NCBI GenBank assembly: GCA_951394405.1
Contig: OX596340.1
Span: 1,178,001-1,242,000, forward strand
DNA: 64,000 nucleotides
From: Coprinellus micaceus
Taxonomy: Eukaryota; Basidiomycota; Agaricomycetes; Agaricales; Psathyrellaceae
Reading direction: 5' to 3'
Made by a program: the position numbers and the translations under genes. The notes under the pieces are model-generated. The model was not told the origin of the DNA, ran no database searches, and saw only the letters and a list, made by a program, of their open reading frames with translations. This document shows, in pieces, positions 45,254 through 55,989 of this stretch (its first letter is position 1; every line of letters begins with the position of its first letter).

Positions 45254-47219
45254 CTAGGTATCGCCAATCATGTATCTTCCTTCAGCCGCCTTCCACCGCT
45301 TCAGATTCGAGAGATGGTTGAAATCTACCGTCGAGACCACGGAGTTCAGTGTGAGCAAGCTCTGGCGCGCACCAGGGACGTAGAAAGCCTGCACACAACC
45401 GCGATAATCAGTGAGCTTGAGGACGAGGAGGGCGTCCTGTGGTGAGGGAGATCAGTATTTAGAATCGTATTCGGCGTTCGGGGCGGGTACTTGCCTGCAG
45501 GCAATACTTGGCCAACCGCTTCCTAGTTTCCGCTGTCCCTGTCTGTAACCCGACGATCTCGGTATAGTGAACATCATCTTTCCCTTCTCCCAGGTATAGG
45601 CGGGCCAAGGCGTTGAGTGACCGGCTTTGACGACCGAAGATTTTGAAAAGCGCCCAGTGCATGGAGTCGATGATAATCCGCCCTGGGATGGACGGAGCTA
45701 TGGCCCAGCCATTCCGCCGGCGGTTCGGGTCTGGGTCCGGGTCTGAGAAAGGATGGTCGAAAGTCGTAGCGATATCTATGTGATACGATGATCGTCAGTG
45801 GGCCTTCCCCTCCTTCGAGAAGTGAGTAGTTTACAAACCTGCCAGCCTTCCGAGAAAAGGAAAATCCTCCAGGTCGAGTGCCTTGGCACGATGGAGTAGG
45901 TACGGGAGGTCGAACCTTAGGATGTTGTGGCCCATGACCACGTCAGGGTCCATGGCAACAACAAACCTCCTCCATTCAGTCAAAAGCTCCTCTTCGGTCT
46001 TGAAGGAGAAGATGGTGCAACCGGGTATGTCGGCGCAAGTTCCCAGTGTGAATACGCAACTGAAGAACGGGTCCTGCTTATCTGTCATCGCTGGTAAAAT
46101 GGTCAGCTGTTGAATGGTGTGTTAGAAGATGAAGCGAACTCACAGGAACGACAGGCTACAACAGAGCTAATTTGAATGACTGATTCCTTCTCCGGGTGCG
46201 GGAATGAATTGTCCGCGGGAACCATGGTCTCGATGTCGAAGCTCAAGACTCGTCGCGGGGCGTCCACTGGAAGTCCTAGGCGTTGTCTTTCACCGTCGGA
46301 CAACGGCTTCAGATCTTCGACGCTGGCACAAGCCTCAACTCTCAAAGTGGATACTTTGTCCTTCAAATCAGTGATCTGGTACTGTCCAGCCGGAATCCTC
46401 AACCAAGTCATGGGCGAGGTCTGTGACATATCAGCAGGGACCCGATATAAGGATCAGGGGTCTCACCTTCATATCGGCCATGAACCTGGACAAGAAGGGG
46501 ATGGTGTATCCATACGTCTCCAGCTTGAAGTGGGTGTGCGGGAGGCCCCGAGCTTGGGCCTCTGCAGCCAAGAGGGCCTCTCTCGCTGCTTCCATGCGGG
46601 AGGGGCGCTCAACCATGATCTTGAGAAGCGGCCTGGGTGCAGACATCGTGGTTCCGACATGTTTGGAATGTAGGGTTACGTTGTAGACGCCAGCCCCCTG
46701 CTTTAGAATTAGCACTGGGGACGCAGCGGAAGCGCAGATCAGACTCACGCTCATGCGTTTCTTCAAGGCGGCGCAGTCATCGACGGTAAATCCCTCCGGA
46801 ACCGGGATATAGAAGTAAGGGTAGAAGTCGTCGAGAGTGACCATTACAGGGAAACCGTCCTGAATTCTATGAGGCAGAAGATACGCAAAAAATGAGGTCG
46901 GACATACCTTGGAGACGCCATAAATATCAACGAGCTGGTTCCCCTCGTTGGATTCGCAGTCGCGGAAGTCGGTCGCTTGGAACACTACGACTCCGGCGTC
47001 AGCATCGAGTTTACCCCTCTCAGCAGAAAGTCATACCAAGGTCGTCTCGCTTTGGGTCGAGAAGGAGTGGTTCCCTCCCGCAGTCGTTCACGTACGCTAG
47101 ATGTATTGTGTAAATAAGACAATGGGGGAGAGAGCGATATCCACACCTTCAGAACTTGCCAGTTCGTCGTTGGAGTCAGCCTTTGACAAGGTCTCGTCGA
47201 GTTTAAGTTTCTTCGCCAT
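45254..47219 (-). CDS. POL3-like protein: DNA polymerase delta N-terminal and exonuclease half only
   Basis: Exons on the minus strand follow DNA polymerase delta catalytic subunit from its N-terminal domain (MAKKLKLDETLSK; PLLLDPKRDDLVFQATDF; DGFPVMVTLDDFYPYFYIPVPEGF; LETYGYTIPFLSRFMADMKV) through the 3'-5' exonuclease. All three exonuclease motifs are present: Exo I LSFDIETM, Exo II GHNILRFDLPYLLHRA, Exo III YCLQD (YxxxD), the last formed across a GC-AG intron (CAG/GCAAGT donor near 45495). After DALLVLKL the polymerase palm/fingers should begin; instead the frame runs about 50 unrelated residues to a stop near 45254. No B-family DxxSLYPS or YGDTDS motif occurs downstream. So it is either a truncated pseudogene copy or a stand-alone exonuclease. 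Roughly 500 codons; exon ends approximate. Confidence 0.75.
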
Positions 47220-47867
47220 CGTGTCTGCCTGATAGTGTGGTTGGATGTGCCAAGAGCAAGGTTCGTGGAGGTAGATTTCCAAGTTGCGGAGTTTAAACTG
47301 ATTTCGGCCATATTTATGAAGCGCACAATTGCGTCGCAAACAAGCGCCCACAGTAATGGGAGCCGCTTCTGGGGAAGCATCAATTGCGATGTCCACGCTG
47401 AGAAGTCGCCGGGATTACATTATCCCCTGTTAGCAAACTCTCATCCGCCGAGCTTTCGCACTCTCAAGACGCGTATGCCAGTGGGTGCCATCCAAACCTT
47501 GGAATCAGAATTCGAACTATGCCTGATAGTACAATGGAAGTTGTGCAGCGCGATAAATTACCTCAAAGTTCGTCTGAGAATCACAAAACCACCTTGTTCA
47601 ATTCGGGGGATTCCGGTGAAACTTACTTGGGGGGAAGCCTCTAGAAGCTAATGCAATGGCGGCTTCTGGGATTTCTCGAGAACGGTGGCATATACGTCAG
47701 AAGCAGAAGTATGTACAGTGTTTGGTTCGAACCTTCGACGTCAGCTGGGATAAGTAACCGACTTCTTGACCCCCTATTTTTTCGCAGCGGCTAGCGTCAC
47801 GCCCGTCAGTTCTGCTGGTACCTTCAACGGGCTGTCAGCTCAGTGTATGTTAGGGACGGGGCCCGAT
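47220..47867. other. POL3-like promoter and epoxide hydrolase 1 3' flank
   Basis: No gene seen. GGTTCGAACC near 47734 has no flanking T-stem or acceptor stem, so it is not called as a tRNA. Confidence 0.35.
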
Positions 47868-49328
47868 TCACTGGTCGTACCCAGTCTTCCCCGGAACAAC
47901 ACCAAAAGCCCTTGATCCCTTCCCAAACATCTTCCGCAAGTCATCAACGAGTGCGTCCGGCGTTTCCCAAGCCGCGAAGTGGCCACCCTTGTCGTGCTCG
48001 GATTCGAAAACCAAGTTCGGAGTTTTCATCCAACTGGTCTGTGCTTCAGTAGGTTACATGCCGGGAAATGGTAGAGGTGCGTACCGACGAGGGAGTACGG
48101 CAATTTCTTTCGGAAAGTAAGAGTACCCCGTCGGGATGGGGGTCGCGAGGTCGGAGCTGAAAGCGGCAGCGTTCTGCTTCGTGATTTCAAAATAGATCCT
48201 CGTTGAGGCTGTAGGTCCCGCCTTGGAGAACCAGTAGATGGAAATCCAAGTCAGAACTAAGGAGTACGGCATCGAACAAGAAGCATTCGTCAGCGAACTG
48301 CGGGGAAGGAACCGTGTCAGAGTCGAGTTGACTCACCTTCGTCCTCCGTCCACGGGTATTCGTCCGTCCAATTAACGAGTTTCTCGTAAATCCAACCCAG
48401 CAAGCCTACAGGGGAGTCCGCGAGGCTGTATCCCAACGTCTGCGGTTGGGTTGCCTGTTCCTTGAAATACCCAAGCCCATGTTCTTGGAACCACTTTGAT
48501 CGTTCAAGCCCCGCTTTCTCTTTCTCAGAATACCCCAAAATGAAGTGAGAAAGGATCGACAGGGGTCGCTTGAGGCTGGGTGCTTCGCCACTGTGTGGCA
48601 ACGGTCATATCAGCTTCTGTTGGGTTGCTTGAGGATTATGGAAACGTACATGGGCATGTTGGTGTGCCACGCTTTGCTATAGGTACCCCCATAGACTTGG
48701 GCGATCTTTCGAGTGATGAGGGAGCCCCAGTCTCCTCCTTGGGTTACATATTCGTTGTACCCAAGCGCCAACATGAGTCTGTTGCACACCTCGGCGTACT
48801 GGTTGACGGCGAATCCCTTCTTCTTGGGATTGTCAGAGAACCCATACCCTGGGAGACTGAGAGCTACAACGTGGAAACTGGGGTGGTCAGGGGAAGCTTG
48901 GACGAGAAGCGGTAGTATCTTCCGGACTTCGATGAAGCTTCCAGGCCCTTTCGAGGTCGAGGTCAGGAAGAGTTCGAGGTCGATGCCGTATATCACTCAC
49001 ATCCATGCACGAAAAGTAGAGGAATTGCGTCTGCGACCTCGCTCTTCTGGTGAATGTAGTGAATATTGAGCGTCCCAAATCCTTCGACCTCAATGTCCCT
49101 GGTGAACTGAGGCAAGTCTTGGTTCAGTTTGGCTTCGTGTTCTCTCCACTTCGGCAGGTACACATCTTGCCAGTACTTCGCCAGGCGTTGCACGTCGGCG
49201 AGGGGAGCGCCGTATTCATTGCCAGCTTCCTCGAGTTCGTCAGGGAACCGTGTAAGCTCTAGCTTCTTTCTCAGGAACTCGAGGTCATTGTCGGGGATGG
49301 CAATGGTGAAAGGCGTTTCGGTCGACAT
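47868..49328 (-). CDS. Epoxide hydrolase, microsomal type with EHN domain, copy 1
   Basis: Adds water to epoxides to give diols, typically detoxifying or acting in secondary metabolism. The N-terminal EHN domain ([68 protein letters not shown]) is followed by the oxyanion strand IPLLFVHGC at an intron, then [15 protein letters not shown] and [11 protein letters not shown]. The nucleophile Asp lies in [10 protein letters not shown], and the catalytic His in [11 protein letters not shown] near the C-terminus, which ends [12 protein letters not shown]. About six exons; cap-domain Tyr residues lie in [12 protein letters not shown] and PTGYSYFP. No membrane helix is obvious at the N-terminus. Paralog of the gene at 60.0-61.6 kb. 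Substrate unknown. Confidence 0.92.
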
Positions 49329-49814
49329 TGTGCTGGGGAAAGTGGGGGTGAGTATGGGGTCGAGATCTACCGCAATTTAGCATCTTACATATACGCATCC
49401 GAGATCGGCGTCACGAGCTTCAAGAAGTCGTATTAACTACTTCTCGTGCGACCTCTCGTCATCCTACCCATGGTAATGGACATCGTCAGCGAGCAATGAT
49501 ATCCGTTGATCCTATGTTAGCTCCTCCTGTACTCGATCTGATGCTTTCAGTAGCGGTTCAGAGCAGCGGAAGGTAGCAGACAGCTTCAGGTATACTTGAT
49601 TTTTTTAGACCGTTTCCTTGCAACATTGTAGGGGTGTGATGCGAACCAGCGAGAGTCCGCAGGAGCGATCTTGGTTGACGCTTTGTCTGTGGGAAACATA
49701 TTCCTTTTGCAGCGTGACAGTGCCGAATTGGTTCAACTTGGAAGTCGAGAACCTGACTTGCGTTCAACGTTCAACCACCACGTTCAACATCTTGGTTTTC
49801 ATCTCGAGATCACG
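49329..49814. promoter_or_regulatory. Divergent promoter, epoxide hydrolase 1 and AT-hook protein
   Basis: 486 bp between two divergent start codons; no other coding signal. No element stands out. Confidence 0.4.
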
Positions 49815-50910
49815 ATGCCTCCCAAACGAAAATCCGGGGCCTTCAAATCTAATATTCCTTGGGAGAACGTTGGCGCGAATGCGCTGCGAGCGCTATGCAA
49901 GGATGTTGGTGGTCCAACCTCCGCGCTGAGGACGAAGGAAGCGATGATATCTTTCCTGTGGGATGTTGAGCAGCATGGATGTGAGTATATCTTGGATGTA
50001 GCGGTCTACTGCCCCATTCGATGGTGGTATCTTCTCTCTGGCGTCTATGTCGTGAGCCTCTGGTCATCGCGTACCGTGTCTTGTTCGTGCCCGAAACTGA
50101 CATGTTGGTTCAGTGGAAGTTGCAGCCGAAAATGTATCGCAACATTCCCCGGAGCCTCCCAAACCCGCTGCCCCCACTACTCCGACTACACGGACTCGCA
50201 CGACGAGTCTCAAGCGCAAGAAACCCGAGCCTGCACCTGAGGATGATGAAGGCGAAGAGGCGGCTCCAGCGCAGTCCGAAGCGGACGACGACGCTCTCCC
50301 ATACAACACTCGAAACAAGGGGCAAAAGCGCGTTCGTGTAACTGCCCCTCCTCTTCCCAAGATGTCCTCAGTACGCCGGAAGTCAACGGCATCGCGCACC
50401 GCCAAGAAGGATGTTGAGATGGATGAACCAGAGGAGGCTCCCGGCTCGACGAGCGTTACGCCAGTGAAGAGGGGCCGTGGGCGGCCGAAAAAGTCCAGTA
50501 CGACTGCTGCAGCTGCGAAGGCAGATGCGGCATCTGGCCCTGTAGTGAAGCGAGGGCGCGGGCGGCCTAGGAAGTCGGCTGCACCAACACCCAAGAAGGC
50601 TGGCAAACAGGTGTTCGATGGGATCGAGCTGAAGCGGGCGAGGACAAAGGAGACGACGGAGGATGTCGATGCGGACGGGGAGCCGGATGAGGAGACGCTG
50701 GCAGCCCCTAGTGGTGAAACGTCGAGCTTGGGGAGCTCGAACAAGGGTAAGCATTCGCTCTAGTCGGTTGTTGGCCTGGCGTTGACAACGGGTAAAGAAA
50801 ATAACCCTGAGCTCGCCTTCACAGCTCCAGAAGAGGTTGCAGCGGCCGAGGCTGCCTCGGCTCAGATGTCGTTGGTCGACGCTATCAACCTCTCTAATAA
50901 CCCCGCCTAA
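49815..50910 (+). CDS. AT-hook chromatin protein with SAP-like N-terminus
   Basis: Three exons (49815-49980, 50114-50746, 50798-50910) sum to 303 codons. The N-terminal 45 residues (WENVGANALRALCKDVGGPTSALRTKEAMISFLWDVE) resemble a SAP-type helix-extended-loop-helix. Two AT-hooks, KRGRGRPKKS near 172 and KRGRGRPRKS near 199, bind the minor groove of AT-rich DNA, as in HMGA proteins. The rest is charged, with basic and acidic patches and probable NLSs (LKRKKPE). The join to exon 3 creates NKENNPE, a KEN box of the type recognised by APC/C; an alternative acceptor at about 50823 would remove it. The C-terminus SLVDAINLSNNPA is conserved-looking. Nuclear by inference. Confidence 0.82.
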
Positions 50911-52574
50911 GCAGTTCAAAGCACTGCGTCGCCTGTTTCTATGGAGTGGCCCCATCCTTTGTCATACGAGGGCACAAAGTGTACGATTATCTTCTCCAGT
51001 TTTTCCTGATTGGTGTCTCCACCCGGTGTATCCGTGGGCTGTAGTTTTGATTTTGTTGCCTGTACTATCTGTGTCACCAGCGCCTTTTTCTGCCAATAAT
51101 TGTACCTGACGAGGTCTGAAGAGAAGATTGCTCTAGCAGGACAGCATCACCATCCCCTCACCAATGGAAGTTTGACAACGGCGACTTTTCGATCTGTCTT
51201 CCAGTTATCTGTGTTGATTGGCGCTGGTCGTACCCACCATAGACTTCGCCGCCGCCGCCGCCTTGGCCAGCACCCTCTCAGCTGTGGGTCAGCGTAGTGG
51301 GTTGCGGTGTTCACATTTCTCTTGCTAAGTCGCGCGTCTTTTAGTGATCGCGTTCAGTTTAAATTTTTGGCCTGGCCTTGGTCCATTTCCGACTGTCCTT
51401 GAGCGTACTACCCTCGATGCAGGTTTTCAGCTCAGGCTCGTCCTGCTGAGGAAGCTGCCATTGTCGCTGGATAAATTGGGGGGAGACTTTGTCGGTCCCT
51501 GATCTGGTATCACCTAACAGGTCTACAATTTCGCTTGCGAATCGGTCCCAGATTTTTACTAGAGCCGGCCCTGGACGAAGAGGCCAAACAACGAGTATTT
51601 GGGGTGTTCGGTGATGTAGATCCTCGATGAAGGATGGGGGCGCGTTACATGCCACCATGAGTGGGTGATGGGGAGTTCTCACCACGAGTGACAGTGCGTG
51701 TGAAGCGTCCTCCCTGTTACCGTCAGCGGTGGGAACTTGAACCAGCGCTCAGCTGGATCAACCCGAACGAAATAAGCGCCGGACCAAACATACCGCCACG
51801 GTCCTGAAAACGAGATGGGCTGCTTTAGCAAACGCTATTATAGGTGCCACAGAGATATCTGTCACCGAGAAACATGAATTACCTCACATCTCACTCTTCA
51901 GGAGACGACACGGGCTCGAGGACGGGTCTCCTGATGGCTGAAGGGCCTCGTGCTACTGCAACCCCTTGTAACGCGATAATTTACAGGGTTAACGGCAATG
52001 AGGCCCTGTCTGCGTCAAGGGTTCTTCGGGCTCCCGAGAGAGCGCTTTTCGTGAGCGTTGCTAGTGGTCGGATCGAGGTTGACTGATTCGCTCCGATTCG
52101 CCTCTTGACGGAAACCTTTAGCCTTGTGCGTTATTATTGTTTTGCGTGTTTGAAATAAGATTGCCTAACTCCTTGTCTTGCCTAGCCGATGGGTGGGGGA
52201 TGGGGGATGGAGCGGGATTGCCCGATAAAGGCCTCCACCCGCCTGGACTATTATTCCACCCCGGATGTCGCTATTGCTTTCGGCCCACTACACCTTACGA
52301 TGCCTCTGGTATCGTTCAATTTTTGGTGGTTCGATGTTGGTCTGGGACAAGCCTGGTGGTCGCGGCCGGAGCCTCGAATCTCGGGGCGTGGGTCGGTAAT
52401 CAACGGAACGTGACTAAGCAGTAATCTCCACGCTGAATCCGTTCCTGTGGTTTTCTCCGCTACCACGACGACAACGGGCAGCGACGGCGGCGACAACGAC
52501 AACGACACTGGGACCACACCCGGAACTGGCACACCACCTATTTAACAGCCCTCGAGGCCTGTAGAAACGCGAAA
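50911..52574. other. Gene-poor interval; weak minus-strand coding signal
   Basis: Between about 51735 and 51359 (-) one frame reads VPTADGNREDASHALSLVVRTP, NAPPSFIEDLHHRTPQIL and PALVKIWDRFASEIVDLL before a stop at 51359. It looks protein-like but lacks an ATG at its start and matches no family I know; a 5' exon near 51800 is possible. The 150 bp before 52575 is FZO1 leader, with an ACGACAACG repeat (about 52465-52508). Confidence 0.3.
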
Positions 52575-55310
52575 ATGGACTCGCCTTCGATGGAATCAAC
52601 ATCCACCGCGACTTCCCCGACCCTGAGCAACTTCAGCGACAGCGGTGCAGAGCACTTGAATCTGAAGGGGGAGGATGTACAGGAGGCATTCATTGAGAAC
52701 AAGGACCGGTATGTCCCTTTCAGCCCATGGAAGTCCCCTAATGAACCCTAATTGGATTGCAGTCTGGTCAATGCCATTGACGCCACCAAGTCAATTCTCA
52801 ACGCCATCCGGAACTTTAATAAGGAGGACTGGGTTGTGCGATACCCCCAGCTGAAGGAGTCCGCGCCGGAGCCAGCTGCTCCCACCGAAGATGAATCCTC
52901 CGAGTCGGCTCCATCGCCCTCAGCCCCGCCCCAGCGCAAGTCCCAGCGTCGCTCGCTCTCCTTCGCCGACGACCCCACTTTCGAGACCGAAGTCGTCGTT
53001 GAGGGCTCGAGGATCACCCCTCAGCGTTCAATTTCTCTCCCCGTCATTCACGACGAGGCCGAGTCTGAGTGCATGCCCACTATGCCTACTTGTGACGACG
53101 CAGCTGCCGAGAAGGAAGCGGACAGCGTTCGCCTAATTCCCTCATCCGACTTCAATGTCCTCCGTTTGGACCTCAAGCTTGGAACCCATAGCTCCTCCTC
53201 TTCCGCCGCTTCCCTCGTCTCCCAACTCGAAAAGGCTTCCATTGCCAACCTCCTCGATGACCGTATCGGATCGTCATTACTGCACATTGAGAAGCTTCGC
53301 CTCCGTGTGGAGGACACCTCTTCCAAGGTCCTTGTCACCGGTGACTTAAATGCCGGAAAATCCACCTTCGTCAACGCCCTCTTGAGGAGGGAGGTCATGC
53401 CTGTTGACCAGCAGCCTTGCACTACGGCCTTCTGCGAAGTCCACGATGCAGCGGAGAACAACGGTGTCGAGGAGGTTCACATTGTCAAGGAGGGCGTTAC
53501 CTACGACATCGCCGATGAGTCGACCTTCGCGCGTGCCAGCCTGGAAGATTTGGAAGACATCGTGGGCGATAACGAACGCAAGCCTGCCCACGAGCAGCCC
53601 ATGGTCAAGCTTTACCTCGCTGACACTCGTGCCCCTTCCGAATCCCTTCTCAACAACGGTGTTGTCGACATCTCTTTGATCGACGCTCCTGGCCTCAACC
53701 GTGACAGCCTGAAGACCACCGCTGTCTTCGCTCGCCAGGAGGAGATTGATGTCGTCGTCTTCGTCGTCAGCGCCGAGAACCACTTCACTCTCTCTGCCAG
53801 GGAGTTCCTCCAGAACGCCAGCAACGAGAAGGCGTACCTTTTCATCGTTGTCAACAAGTTCGCTGGCATCAAGCATAAGGAAAGGTGCAGGCGCGCGGTT
53901 TTGGACCAGATCAGGCAATTGAGCCCTGGTACTTATGACGACGCAGAGGATCTCGTACACTTCGTCGATTCTGCCGCCGCTTTGCAGCCTTACACCGCCA
54001 ACCCTGCTTTCGACGATCTCGAGAGCGCCCTCAGGTCGTTCGTTCTCGTCAAACGATCCAAGAGCAAGCTCCAGCCTGTCTCCACCTACCTCAGCAACTT
54101 GCTCGGCGATATCGAGTTCTTGGCGCGCGCCAATATCATCGTCGCTAATGTCGAGCTCGAGAGGGCCCAAGAAGACCTTTCAGCGAAGGCGCCCGTGCTC
54201 GACCAGCTCAAGAAGTCAAAGGATGTCTTGGAGAACGAGATTGAGCAGGTGGAGGAGGATAGCACGACCAAGGCCTCTGAGACCACCAAGTCTATGCTTT
54301 CGAAGGCCCTTGAGCGCGTTGGTCAAGGGAAGCTCGGCGTTGATGTCGCCTCAACCTCCATGCCCTCGTACCCGGGTCTCTTGGGTCTCTGGGACTACGC
54401 ACGCAATGTTCGCCGAGCCATGCTTGCCAGCATTGACGACGCTGTCCGCATGGCGGAGGATCAGGCTCGTGAGATCACGAAGGGTGGTGTCGACAAGATC
54501 AAGGATCTTGGGGAGCAGCATTTGCCTGCCGGTGCAGAGAAGAACACTCGCGTCTTCATGCCCGAGGCGATGTTCCGCGCCACGAGGAAGGGTCACCGGG
54601 GCACCAAGAGCCGACGATCCTCTACGTCCTACTCCAACATCGGTGGCGCCATCGTCGCTGGTGGTCTTCACGGTCTTGGAATCGGTCTTGCTCAGCGCCA
54701 CGACTTGCTGGAGACCACGTTCTTCGACCTCTTCGACGTGAACCACCAGTGGTTTATTCACTTCGGCGACGCTAAGACCCTGTCGGATGACACCGACGCC
54801 ATGGCGCCCAGCGCGTTGAGCGTCGTCAGTGTTGGGCTCGGTGCCTTGACGATGGTCGGTGGCCAGGCGATCGGTGCACGCGCTATGCTTGAAGGTATCG
54901 TGCGGGTGTCCGACCTCCTGTCGAACGAGACGGCGAGGAAGTGGGCTGCACCGGTCGTTGGTGCTGTTGTCCTTGGCGCGACTGCGTACCTTATCCTTGA
55001 GCTCCCGAGTTCGATCCCTCGTACTGTTGGACGACGGGTGAAGGCGTCGATTGTGAGGGGTGATGGGTCGGAGGTGCCTGTGTCGTTCGTGGATGCGCAT
55101 GCGACGAGGGTGGGTAAGGAGACGAGGAAGGTGTTGAGGCTCGCCGGGTGGGACTTGAGGGAGAGGTTCAGGTCGTCGATGGACCAGAGCACGAAGGAGG
55201 TGAAGACCGCGGAGGAGGCGGAGAGGAAGGCGAAGAAGGCGGGTGAGTGGTTTGGGGATATTGCGGAGAAGGCAGTTGGGGTCAAGGAGACCGTGGTTTT
55301 GGCTGCTTAG
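52575..55310 (+). CDS. FZO1: Mitofusin, outer mitochondrial membrane fusion GTPase
   Basis: Dynamin-type GTPase that fuses mitochondrial outer membranes. Two exons (52575-52708, 52763-55310), 893 codons. After a helical N-terminus and an acidic Ser-rich linker come the G domain motifs: G1 GDLNAGKST near 237, G2 Thr in QQPCTTAF, G3 DAPGLNRDS near 351, and G4 NKFAG near 407. A first heptad repeat (VELERAQEDLSAKAPVLDQLKK) follows. The hydrophobic hairpin lies around LSVVSVGLGALTMVGGQAIG and WAAPVVGAVVLGATAYLIL, near residues 727-790. A second coiled coil (STKEVKTAEEAERKAKKAGEW) closes the protein. This is the fungal Fzo1 layout, a little longer at the N-terminus. Single short intron near the start; intact. 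Confidence 0.94.
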
Positions 55311-55989
55311 ACTTTTATCCTCTGCGTTAGGCTTGGGTGAAGTAATTAACATGTATGTATTTCTTTCTTCCTCTTCTTCTCTCTCTCTTCTTCTGTTCGT
55401 TCCTTCTCTACCATATACGAGCTGTTTAAAATCCCACCTCCACACTTCAGCTTCACGCGCACGATACACCGGATTCCTTGACTAGATTTCTGATGAACGC
55501 AGAGATATTATTCGTTTCATCCACTCCTTTCTTTTCCCTGTTTCCATTACGACCTTTGAATGATATTCTCCATGCTCTTGTATCTCGGTCGGCCCCCTGC
55601 ACGCCACACCCAAGGTGAGCTGAACATTTGATCTCGGAGAGAAGGCTTTGCTTCTGGGCGTGTATTATTCCCATGGTCCTTTGCCAGCCTTCCCCCTTGG
55701 ACAGGATCTGACCTCTCACCGGGTCAATAAGGGTTACTTTCGATATCCTGCATCGCCTGTGCGAAGGGCATGTGTGCGTAGATTGAGAGGAGCAAGAGGC
55801 TAACGGTTCGCACGCCCGTTCGGCAATTTTGATTCTGCTGTCGCGCCGCCCACAACTCTATACTCAATTCCTCCATTCTCTTATCTTTCTCTCTTCTTTC
55901 TCTCCTTCTCGTCGTCCCTCATCGCCGAGGCCAGGTCCTCGCGTCTTCAAGCATCCACCGTGTATCTTTTGGACGACCCCGGAGCCAGG
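55311..55989. other. FZO1 3' flank and promoter of the CaaX protein gene
   Basis: Long pyrimidine-rich tracts (about 55355-55415 and 55855-55920). The second directly precedes the ATG at 55990, typical of strongly expressed fungal promoters. No gene seen. Confidence 0.4.

Noticed and set aside
47731..47745. GGTTCGAACC, resembling a tRNA T-loop
   Set aside because: No matching T-stem, anticodon arm or acceptor stem around it.
53346..54170. 274-codon minus-strand open frame
   Set aside because: Antisense shadow of the FZO1 GTPase domain, caused by GC-rich third positions.
53935..54741. 268-codon plus-strand frame within FZO1
   Set aside because: Out-of-frame shadow; Ser/Arg-rich composition typical of +1 reading of coding DNA.
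54351..55469. 372-codon minus-strand frame opposite the FZO1 3' end
   Set aside because: Arg/His/Leu-rich antisense shadow without conserved motifs.
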